This document shows positions 22,985 to 29,299 of a stretch of 30,364 nucleotides of DNA, one piece after another (within the stretch, counting starts at the first letter, position 1; each line of letters opens with the position of its first letter). Position numbers and translations under genes: made by a program. The notes under the pieces were generated by a model. It did no database searches and was not told the origin of the DNA. It worked only from the letters and a program-made list of their open reading frames with translations. The stretch is from an uncultured Solobacterium sp. (GTDB lineage Bacteria; Bacillota_I; Bacilli_A; Erysipelotrichales; Erysipelotrichaceae): NCBI GenBank assembly GCA_938039295.1, contig CALHUY010000003.1, positions 1-30,364 of the forward strand. The letters run 5' to 3'.

Positions 22985-23905
22985 CTAAGCCTTCTTATAT
23001 GTTTTTGAATAAACAAGAATCTGCACTACAATACATATCACAATAGACACTACGATGTAGACTAACATTTGGCTCATATCAAAGAAGCCATCAAATAATC
23101 TAGCTTTAAATGAGAATAGTTCTTTGATGCTTGTCACAAACATTCCTTGATCAACTCCATCTAAAGTTGTATTCATATGCTCTAGTAATCCATTGATTAA
23201 GACATTTCTCAATACGATTGTTATCTGACTTGCAGGAAAGATATTACATACAGTTTGTATAGCTTCAGAAAACTGTGAGATAGGAATATATGCACCAATG
23301 ATAAATCCTGATACTGCAGATAATAAGCCAAAGAATGCTCCACTAGCACTAACAGATTTAAGGAACAGCACTACAATCATGAAGATTGAAGTTGCAGAAA
23401 TAGACCCTAACGCTACAACACCGAATGCTTTCAGAATATCAATTGTGCCTAAATAGACATCACCATGCATGCAAATAGTAGTTAAGCCAATCGCAAGAAT
23501 AATCCCAGTTAGTATCACCGAAGAAAAAGCAGCGGATACAAAGTAAGACAAAATAATTTGTCCTCTTTTAAGTGGTGTTGCAAGGATATCGTAATCTACC
23601 TTGTTTTCTCTATCTTTTACAAGAGTAATCAAACAGTTATAAGGAACCGTTATCATTGCAGAACCCAGTATACCTGTTAACAAGATTAAATTTGCAAACA
23701 TGTCTTTATCATTTTCATCAATGAGTGAAGATAATCCCGGGAATTGATTGATTGCACTATCCATCGCACTTACAAATGTATCTTTCAAGAATAATAAATA
23801 TAATGCCAGTACAATCATTGATGTTAGTAACGAAAATAGTATTGATTGCTTATCTTTAAAAAATAATAATAAATTTCTTTTTGTCAGTCCTAAAAATCCT
23901 CTCAT
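22985..23905 (-). CDS. ABC-2 type transporter permease
   Basis: A 306-residue permease with six hydrophobic segments: one near residues 18-40, a large soluble loop (about 45-70), and five more between about 72 and 300. The loop VKDRENKVDYDILATPLKRGQI after TM2 is the conserved coupling region of ABC-2 exporters. A second soluble loop lies before the last helix. The ATG at 23905 is chosen one base after the ATPase stop; upstream TTG/GTG codons are alternatives. It pairs with the ATPase upstream to export a drug, peptide or lipid. The DUF3021-LytTR genes upstream are the likely regulators, as in LytTR-controlled exporters. Confidence 0.87.
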   Translation of the reverse strand: MRGFLGLTKRNLLLFFKDKQSILFSLLTSMIVLALYLLFLKDTFVSAMDSAINQFPGLSSLIDENDKDMFANLILLTGILGSAMITVPYNCLITLVKDRENKVDYDILATPLKRGQIILSYFVSAAFSSVILTGIILAIGLTTICMHGDVYLGTIDILKAFGVVALGSISATSIFMIVVLFLKSVSASGAFFGLLSAVSGFIIGAYIPISQFSEAIQTVCNIFPASQITIVLRNVLINGLLEHMNTTLDGVDQGMFVTSIKELFSFKARLFDGFFDMSQMLVYIVVSIVICIVVQILVYSKTYKKA

Positions 23906-23906
23906 G

Positions 23907-24818
23907 TTATTCACCAAGCTTTCTACCTGTTAAGTTTAGGAATACGTCATCCATACTTCCTTTTACGACTTCATAATCCGTAATTTGATGGCGATTTAGA
24001 TATAAGAATTCTGTTAGGTTGAATTCCTTTTGTGATTCTAGATTCACGATATAGTGGTCAACCTCATACGTATATTTAAAGTCGCTGATTAACTTCTCAT
24101 TTTCACTATCCTGTTGCGTGTACCAAATCAATTTTGTATTTGTATACTTATTCTTTAAACCAGCTGGAGTATCATTCGCCACAATATGTCCTTTATCTAG
24201 AATTACTACTCGATCAGCATCTCTTACTTCTTCCATGTAGTGTGTTGTAAGGAATATTGTCATATGCTTTTCCTTACGAAGATAGTCAACATACTCCCAT
24301 ACTACTTTTCTAGACATAGGATCAAGCCCAGTTGTTGGTTCATCCAGAAAGAGTATCTTTGGATTATGTAAAAGAGCTCTAATAATATCAACTCTTCTTC
24401 TCTGGCCTCCAGATAATCTTTCATACTTTTGATTCCAGATACTATCCAGTTCAAATGCCTGCATTAATGGATTCAAACGCTGTAATATTTCATCTTTTCC
24501 AATACCATAATAAGATGCCCTTGTTAGAAGATTTTCTTTTACCGTTAACTTTCCATCTAATACAGAGTTTTGGAAAACAATACCGATGTTCTCTCGTATC
24601 TTGTCATCATCTTTTCCGAGTTTATAATCAAATACTTCCACATCACCTTCAGTTTTATTGAAGATTGTACATAACATATTTATCGTTGTAGATTTACCTG
24701 CACCATTCTCTCCTAGAAATGCAAAGAACTCTCCTTCTTTTACCTCAAATGAGATATGATCCACTGCAATCTTTTTGTCATATTTCTTTGTTAAGTTTTT
24801 TACTGTAATTGCATTCAT
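23907..24818 (-). CDS. ABC transporter ATP-binding protein (drug/bacteriocin exporter type)
   Basis: A 303-residue ABC ATPase of the DrrA/CcmA-like group. Walker A is GENGAGKST (about 36-44), the Q-loop is IGIVFQNSVLD, the signature is RLSGGQRRRVDI, Walker B is ILFLDEPTTGLDP and the switch His is in LTTHYMEE. A C-terminal extension of about 80 residues (after 225) is typical of drug-export ATPases and ends in SMDDVFLNLTGR. The GTG three codons earlier lies right on AAGGAG, so the ATG at 24818 with 8-base spacing is preferred. It is the first gene of the exporter pair, 143 bases after the DUF3021 gene with a terminator hairpin between. Confidence 0.92.
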   Translation of the reverse strand: MNAITVKNLTKKYDKKIAVDHISFEVKEGEFFAFLGENGAGKSTTINMLCTIFNKTEGDVEVFDYKLGKDDDKIRENIGIVFQNSVLDGKLTVKENLLTRASYYGIGKDEILQRLNPLMQAFELDSIWNQKYERLSGGQRRRVDIIRALLHNPKILFLDEPTTGLDPMSRKVVWEYVDYLRKEKHMTIFLTTHYMEEVRDADRVVILDKGHIVANDTPAGLKNKYTNTKLIWYTQQDSENEKLISDFKYTYEVDHYIVNLESQKEFNLTEFLYLNRHQITDYEVVKGSMDDVFLNLTGRKLGE

Positions 24819-24874
24819 CGTAATCACTCCTTCTAAATTTCTTTGTCTGAAAGCATCTTACCATTGTGAAATAA

Positions 24875-24935
24875 TAAAAAAAGTGCTACTCTACCAACCT
24901 GCATATACAGGCTACTGAGTTGCACTTTTTCTTTA
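24875..24935 (-). terminator. Long hairpin terminator between DUF3021 and the ABC exporter
   Basis: Outer stem AAAAGTGC/GCACTTTT (24879-24886, 24922-24929), a further ACTC/GAGT match, and an inner CCTG/CAGG hairpin. There is a long T-run on both strands, so on minus it ends the LytTR-DUF3021 transcript. Partial read-through or regulated read-through into the ABC genes is possible. Confidence 0.7.
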
Positions 24936-24961
24936 AAAACATCTATTTCATTATTTAATAA

Positions 24962-25396
24962 TCATTCTAAATCTTGCATATCTTTGATAGCCGCATTGAT
25001 TTTAATCTCATCAGACTTCGCAATCCATGCAGTAACAAACCATACAAAAATATAGATAATACTATACATCACTAGAATTGACTGGACATTAAATAATGAG
25101 CCATACCAATCAAATAAATAACCACATAACACTACAATGCCACCAACTGATATAAAATGGATTACTATTCTCATCCACATTACATCCTTCTTCAAACTAT
25201 CTAAATCTAAGAGAAAGTAAGTTGGAAGTGAACATAAAAATCCAGTTAAACATATCGAAATAGGAACATTCCAGCTTAAAGTTAATGACTCTGCACCTGA
25301 GATATAATGTTGAAGAATCATCTGTATTCCAATTCCAAAAAGAATAGCAGCCGAAATCATAACCGTTTGATGAAAAATAATTTTTAACTTTTGCAT
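24962..25396 (-). CDS. DUF3021 membrane protein, LytTR partner
   Basis: A 144-residue protein with four hydrophobic segments (about 9-30, 42-64, 75-96, 103-127) and a charged C-terminal tail, matching the DUF3021 family. These proteins are regularly encoded with a small LytTR regulator and are thought to act as its membrane-bound inhibitor or sensor. The ATG follows the LytTR stop by one base (TAACATG), with GGAA before it, so the genes are coupled. The downstream ABC exporter is the expected output. Confidence 0.82.
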   Translation of the reverse strand: MQKLKIIFHQTVMISAAILFGIGIQMILQHYISGAESLTLSWNVPISICLTGFLCSLPTYFLLDLDSLKKDVMWMRIVIHFISVGGIVVLCGYLFDWYGSLFNVQSILVMYSIIYIFVWFVTAWIAKSDEIKINAAIKDMQDLE

Positions 25397-25397
25397 G

Positions 25398-25832
25398 TTA
25401 GATTCCTAGCCTTTCTTTTAATTCTTTCACATAACTTCTTGCGATAATAACTTGTTCTCCATTTAAAAGTTCTGCCGTCATCCTGCCATTAATTTCAGAT
25501 TTAACAGATTTAATCTTTCGAATATTAATAATCATCGCCTTGGCAGCTCTGAAGAAATTACGAGTCAATTCACTTTCTAGTTCATATAGTCTATATGAAA
25601 CTTCAAGCGTATTATCCTTTGTATAGATATAGGTTCTCTTATCTATAGATTCAATATAATAAATTTTATCAATCTGACACATGACAGTCTGACCATTATA
25701 GCGAGCAGTGATCACACGACAGTTATTTTCAAGTGTATCGATTGCACTTTGAATTGTATCCGTTACTTCAACAACACTTAATTCAGCCCGTTCATCATCA
25801 TATGAATTTACTTTTTTGATTTCAACTTTCAA
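25398..25832 (-). CDS. LytTR-family DNA-binding regulator
   Basis: A 144-residue protein with an N-terminal segment of about 45 residues and a C-terminal LytTR domain (about 45-144): IDKIYYIESIDKRTYIYT, LEVSYRLYELESELTRNFFRAAKAMIIN (in two blocks), and IARSYVKELKERL. There is no receiver domain, as in one-component LytTR regulators paired with DUF3021. Start is TTG at 25832 with GGTGG 7 bases upstream; no ATG fits in the N-terminal part. It is the first gene of the LytTR-DUF3021 unit. LytTR proteins bind imperfect direct repeats; I could not identify a convincing pair upstream. Confidence 0.87.
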   Translation of the reverse strand: MKVEIKKVNSYDDERAELSVVEVTDTIQSAIDTLENNCRVITARYNGQTVMCQIDKIYYIESIDKRTYIYTKDNTLEVSYRLYELESELTRNFFRAAKAMIINIRKIKSVKSEINGRMTAELLNGEQVIIARSYVKELKERLGI

Positions 25833-25913
25833 TGTATCACCACCTATATTAACATCTCTTATACTTCACAAATTCTTGCATCTTAAAATATAAGTCTACT
25901 TTTATCTACTATT

Positions 25914-26252
25914 TTATTTATAAAAAATCTTAGCCCAATCTTGTTTTGCATTTAAGATACGAGCCACAAACACTTTGTGATTCTCAATGTAATAAAATGC
26001 TAAATAGTTTTCTATTGGCATATATCGGTAAGATTTGCCATCATTAGTAATCTCACCATATCCTCTACTTGAAACCAAAGGACAAACTTCTGGGAACATT
26101 TCCAAAGTTTCAAGAGCACTTAAAATTAAATCTACTTTTCCATCAGCAGATTGCTGACTATAAAAATTTACAACAATATAGTTATGAATATCACATAAGT
26201 CTTTCTTTGCGATATCCGCAAGGAAAACAGAATACCGTTTTGAATTAGTCAA
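25914..26252 (-). CDS. RelE/ParE-family toxin
   Basis: A 112-residue ParE/RelE-fold toxin: opening strand YSVFLADIAKKDLCDIHNYI, central helix ILSALETLEMFPEVCPLV, then GKSYRYMPIENYLAFYYIENHKVFVARILNAKQDW, here split as YRYMPIENYLAFYYI and VFVARILNAKQDW. The R-I-L-x-x-x-x-D-W end fits the ParE/RelE superfamily. Start is TTG at 26252, with AGGA 8 bases upstream and an 8-base overlap with the antitoxin; no in-frame ATG is available. It is intact. Whether it attacks gyrase (ParE) or ribosome-bound mRNA (RelE) cannot be told here. Confidence 0.85.
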   Translation of the reverse strand: MTNSKRYSVFLADIAKKDLCDIHNYIVVNFYSQQSADGKVDLILSALETLEMFPEVCPLVSSRGYGEITNDGKSYRYMPIENYLAFYYIENHKVFVARILNAKQDWAKIFYK

Positions 26253-26538
26253 GATTGAATTCCTTTCTCACATCAGCTAGAGAAGTGACCTTTCCCTCAC
26301 TAATTTCTTGATGTCCAGCTAAAATTTCTTTCTTTAAATCCTCAAAAGCTACATGATACTGTGTATCCTTTAAATCGCTGGAAACAAATTCCTTCGCGTC
26401 TACTGTGCCATTTGCGATTTTTCGAAGAGCTGCATTCAGCACATCCGAAACTGTAATTTTCTCATCCTCTAAGATTTCTTTTGTCTTCTGATAAGATATT
26501 GAATCAGCACGAAAATTTACTACTTGTGTACTAGCCAT
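26245..26538 (-). CDS. RelB/DinJ-type antitoxin
   Basis: A 97-residue antitoxin. The N-terminal ribbon-helix-helix is STQVVNFRADSISYQKT followed by ITVSDVLNAALRKI (about 3-45), and the charged C-terminal half wraps the toxin (SEGKVTSLADVRKEFNLD). The ORF is open further upstream, but the ATG at 26538 has AGGAG 7 bases before it. The stop overlaps the toxin start by 8 bases, giving coupled translation with antitoxin first. The palindrome just upstream is the probable autoregulation site. Confidence 0.85.
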   Translation of the reverse strand: MASTQVVNFRADSISYQKTKEILEDEKITVSDVLNAALRKIANGTVDAKEFVSSDLKDTQYHVAFEDLKKEILAGHQEISEGKVTSLADVRKEFNLD

Positions 26539-26557
26539 CCTAATCACTCCTTTGTAA

Positions 26558-26570
26558 ATACAATTTGTAT
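26558..26570. promoter_or_regulatory. Palindromic operator of the RelB-type/ParE-type pair
   Basis: ATACAA-T-TTGTAT, perfect 6-bp arms, 20 bases upstream of the antitoxin start, where RHH antitoxins normally bind. Confidence 0.5.
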
Positions 26571-26602
26571 ATACATAATAACATAAAAGAGGTGATGTGC
26601 TC

Positions 26603-26643
26603 AAAAAATATCCATCATTGTTATGTATGACAATGATGGATAT
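26603..26643 (-). terminator. Strong leftward terminator with no gene in front of it
   Basis: Perfect 14-bp arms ATATCCATCATTGT/ACAATGATGGATAT (26608-26621, 26630-26643), 8-base loop, then six T on minus (26603-26608). The genes to its right are on plus. It may end an unannotated short RNA, or insulate the two toxin-antitoxin units. Confidence 0.6.
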
Positions 26644-26766
26644 AACTACTTTATTCTAAATAAGATACCCTATCCCATTCTCCAAGGTATGATTCATATC
26701 TCTCATATCTATTATAATTAAGATAGAATTATGATATTATATTGATAGTCAAAGGAGGTCAATATT

Positions 26767-27039
26767 ATGATTAATATTCGTCCAGTTTCTGACTTAAGAA
26801 ACAAATTCCCAGAAATTGAAGAAACTGTTATAGATTCCAACACTCCGGTATTCCTTACTAAAAATGGTTATGGAACGATGGTACTTATGAGCATTGAACA
26901 ATACTCTGCACTTACAGATGATGTTGAAAGAAAGCTCGATGAAGCAGATACATTTGCAACAAACTCTTCTATTCGCCTTTCTAAATCTGATGTCTTTGAT
27001 AAAGTAAGAAACAGAATTGATGAACAAACAAAGCTATAA
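26767..27039 (+). CDS. Phd/YefM-family antitoxin
   Basis: A 90-residue antitoxin with the Phd/YefM N-terminal DNA-binding fold: IRPVSDLRNKFPEIEETV (4-21), TPVFLTKNGYGTMVLMSIEQY (about 26-46), and a charged helical C-terminus (about 50-90) that would bind the toxin. AAAGGAGG lies 8 bases before the ATG. The stop overlaps the start of the following toxin gene by 20 bases. The antitoxin is intact although the toxin reading frame is broken. Confidence 0.88.
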   Translation: MINIRPVSDLRNKFPEIEETVIDSNTPVFLTKNGYGTMVLMSIEQYSALTDDVERKLDEADTFATNSSIRLSKSDVFDKVRNRIDEQTKL

Positions 27040-27336
27040 ATTAACTTTTCTTCCGTTATTTGAAGAAGATTTACTTGAAGTCACTGATTATATAACCAAT
27101 ACGCTACAAAATCCCAGTGCGTCTCACCGTTTAGTTGATGATATAGAACTGGCAATTGTTAAAAGACTTGAAATGCCTCTTAGCTTTGCTCCCTATCAAT
27201 CATCAAAGATTAGGAATCATCCCTACTATAGAATCAATGTAAGAAACTTCTCGATTTTTATGTAGTAATTGATGACACTATGGAAGTTCGTAGGCCTCTA
27301 TATTCAAAACGAAACATTGATGAACTGCTAAAATAA
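27020..27336 (+). pseudogene. Frameshifted RelE/ParE toxin gene
   Basis: The ATG at 27020 opens MNKQSYKLTFLPLFEEDL, a ParE/RelE opening, and the frame runs through RNHPYYRINVRNFSIF to a stop at 27263-27265. One extra base in the T5 run at 27255-27259 would continue it as FYVVIDDTMEVRRPLYSKRN and IDELLK to the stop at 27334-27336. That is the standard C-terminus, giving about 105 residues. One T is therefore missing, by mutation or sequencing error. The truncated product (about 81 residues) lacks the final strands that carry active-site residues in the fold, so it is probably inactive. Confidence 0.82.
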
Positions 27337-27362
27337 TCACTCATTACGAGTGGTTATTTTTT
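27332..27362 (+). terminator. Terminator of the Phd/toxin unit
   Basis: Eleven-position stem AATAATCACTC/GAGTGGTTATT (one G-U), 5-base loop, run of T. It includes the ancestral toxin stop codon. Confidence 0.8.
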
Positions 27363-27571
27363 ATGGCACTATAAAATCACTCAGGGTCGGGGTGACCCTG
27401 TAAAATAACTTGTGTTCAAATTACTCCCTTTCTAAAATTATTATTTCTTAACTCAATATTACTAATATTATCATAGTTACTCTCCGATTTTCGGAAGTCT
27501 GGACTTCTGCTTTTCGGAGATCAGATTTTGTATTATTAATAATATTTAAAATTTTTATGTACTTACTTCTT
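27363..27571. other. AT-rich gene-free stretch with two hairpins
   Basis: No ORF is supported. It holds a GC-rich hairpin CAGGGTC/GACCCTG (27382-27388, 27394-27400) without a T-run. It also holds a two-stage inverted repeat: TCTCCGA (27481-27487) with TCGGAGA (27514-27520), enclosing GAAGTC/GACTTC (27494-27499, 27502-27507). The stretch lies between the toxin-antitoxin unit and the ECF island, and may be the junction. Confidence 0.5.
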
Positions 27572-27602
27572 AAAAAAAAGAGTGGTCTTTTAAGCTACTC
27601 TT
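27572..27602 (-). terminator. Possible terminator at the end of the ECF/pseudogene transcript
   Basis: AAGAGT/ACTCTT (27578-27583, 27597-27602) with an imperfect inner stem, and eight T on minus. Confidence 0.5.
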
Positions 27603-27643
27603 GTAGAAAGTACAAAATGAGTTAATTATTTTTTTGTGTTTTC

Positions 27644-27949
27644 TCATACCAGTTGCAGAACTACTCTTACGTCCGTGTAGTTTTTCTGAGTCTTTTTGAC
27701 ATATCCTTCTTCATCTTTATCGAAGACAAAATGCTTATAAAAATGCTTGAAATGCAGAATTTCTAAATTTATATCTTTTGTATCAACTCTATAGCCTCCA
27801 CATGATCCAATGATGAAAAAAAGAACAAGTGGTTTTTCTTGCCCACCTGCTCTAAATACTTTTCGTGTTCTTTTCTCGACAATAAACTATATATATTCGC
27901 TGACTTTAACCCTTTATCCGTTGACATAAAGATAATATTCTTTTGGCAT
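27644..27949 (-). pseudogene. Decayed sigma-factor-like regulator gene of an integrative element
   Basis: From the ATG at 27949 (GGAG about 9 bases upstream) the frame reads MPKEYYLYVNG, then a TAA stop (27914-27916), then RVKVSEYI. After a shift near 27890 it continues in a second frame as YSLLSRKEHEKYLEQVGKK and NHLFFFSSLDH. After another shift near 27800 a third segment follows (GGYRVDTKDINLE, HFVFDKDEEGYVKKTQ) to a stop at 27644. The pieces resemble the small sigma-70-like proteins common on Firmicutes conjugative and integrative elements. At least one nonsense change and two frameshifts show decay. The last segment I do not recognise. The assignment is from memory of the family. Confidence 0.55.
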
Positions 27950-27999
27950 TTTATTTTCTCCATTATTTAATCCATTTTTCCCTCATAAACAAAGATTGA

Positions 28000-28584
28000 T
28001 TAAATCACTCCTGCTTTTTCAAAATGTTTTTTAAGTATCCTTGTTGCAACAAATGCTCCTATGCAAGCAAGAACAAAAGTTATCAAGCCAAATCCTACTG
28101 CCCACGAAACTTTGAAATAAGATAATGCTTCATTTATTTGTGCTTCGCTCATTTTCCATTTTGATGCTCTTTCCACAAAAGAAGCTGTTCCGAATAAAAT
28201 TACAGGAATTACTGTTCCTAAAAAATCTGCTAATGCAAATGTCCCATATCCAATAATCATTCGTCCCTTGCTCTCATAATTTCCTATAATCAAATCACAT
28301 ATAATTCCACCGATTACAGCAAAGACTGCATGAGGCAAATGTCCTCCTGACAATGCAATTAAAGCAAGAAGCGTTCCTGATATTGTAAATACGCCATTCT
28401 TTTTAACTTTCAAAGCCATAAGGATATAAACGGTAGCAGCTACCATAAAGCTAACTCCTGAAGCAATAAATCCTCCAATAACTGTTGTTGCCATAGCAAA
28501 TGCAACCGCCATGTATATGACAATTCCAATTGCATTAAAGATTCCGATTGTAATAAAATCACGACCATTCAATTTGTTTTTCAT
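28000..28584 (-). CDS. ECF transporter S component, MptD/Trep_Strep family
   Basis: A 194-residue membrane protein with about six hydrophobic segments and a short basic opening (KNKLNGRDFITIGIFNAIG), typical of the Trep_Strep/MptD substrate-binding S component. LSGGHLPHAVFAVIGGIICDLI and the end ATRILKKHFEKAGV are family-like. S components bind one vitamin or small molecule and dock to EcfT with the ATPases. The substrate of this family is not established. GGAGG lies 6 bases before the ATG. It is last in the ECF operon, 10 bases after the T component, with the decayed sigma-like gene behind it. Confidence 0.85.
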   Translation of the reverse strand: MKNKLNGRDFITIGIFNAIGIVIYMAVAFAMATTVIGGFIASGVSFMVAATVYILMALKVKKNGVFTISGTLLALIALSGGHLPHAVFAVIGGIICDLIIGNYESKGRMIIGYGTFALADFLGTVIPVILFGTASFVERASKWKMSEAQINEALSYFKVSWAVGFGLITFVLACIGAFVATRILKKHFEKAGVI

Positions 28585-28594
28585 AAAAGTCCTC

Positions 28595-29299
28595 CTAATA
28601 AATTTTCTGTATTACTATCACAAGAGCAATCATCAAAGCTCCTAATAGTCCAATCATTAAGTCTGTTTTTCTAAACCGCAATTCTGTTAATGTTACCCTC
28701 TTCTCATCACTATCAAGTCCTCTAATAAGTGCTGAAGCTGACAGTTCATCTGAAATCTTAATCATTCTCATTAAAAGCGGAACAAGCGTATATTCAATAT
28801 ATTTAATTGGATGTAGCAATGGGAAAAATCTGCTTGTTACAATTCCTCGAATCTTCATATTCTCTTTTAATGCCTTGAGTTCTATTTTTATAGTTGGTAC
28901 AAACCTAAGCAAAACACTAAAAGGTATACCAATGCTTCTTGGTACTTTCATTCTATTTAACGCTTCCAGCATTTCACTTACACTTGTAGTCTTTGTTATA
29001 TATCCACCAAACATAGCGATTAAGGTCATTCTTGATGCAAAGTAAATAAACATATATATTGCAAATACAATACTTGCTTCACAAAATTTTCCAAGCCCTA
29101 ACTCTATGCAGTATAAAAGCACAAAAAACAAGATAAAGCGTAACGCTCTTTTCCACATCCCGCTATATAAATATAGAAAAAAGGCAAAAATAATTAATAC
29201 AAAAAGTAGAATTGTATCGCTTATAAAAAAGCTCGTAAATCCAACAATTGGAAGTAGAGTAAGTTTTATTCTCGGATCTATAGTTTTTCTATCTGACAA
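28595..29299 (-). CDS. ECF transporter T component (EcfT/CbiQ)
   Basis: A 234-residue transmembrane T component. It opens with IDPRIKLTLLP, the EcfT/CbiQ start. Four to five hydrophobic segments lie in the N-terminal half and one at the C-terminus. The two coupling-helix motifs that press on the ATPases appear as ENMKIRGI (about 145-152) and SASALIRGLDS (about 186-196), the Ala-Arg-Gly type. Start is TTG at 29299, with GGAGG 8 bases upstream. The 11-base overlap with the ATPase gene shows coupled translation. Confidence 0.88.
   Translation of the reverse strand: MSDRKTIDPRIKLTLLPIVGFTSFFISDTILLFVLIIFAFFLYLYSGMWKRALRFILFFVLLYCIELGLGKFCEASIVFAIYMFIYFASRMTLIAMFGGYITKTTSVSEMLEALNRMKVPRSIGIPFSVLLRFVPTIKIELKALKENMKIRGIVTSRFFPLLHPIKYIEYTLVPLLMRMIKISDELSASALIRGLDSDEKRVTLTELRFRKTDLMIGLLGALMIALVIVIQKIY

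Noticed and set aside
27250..27265. Programmed -1 frameshift in the toxin gene
   Set aside because: The T5 run is short, the P-site codon would not re-pair in the -1 frame and no downstream stimulatory structure is evident; a plain deletion is simpler.
27769..27963. 64-residue minus-strand ORF as an intact gene
   Set aside because: Adjacent frames carry the rest of the same protein family on both sides, so it is only the middle piece of a decayed gene.
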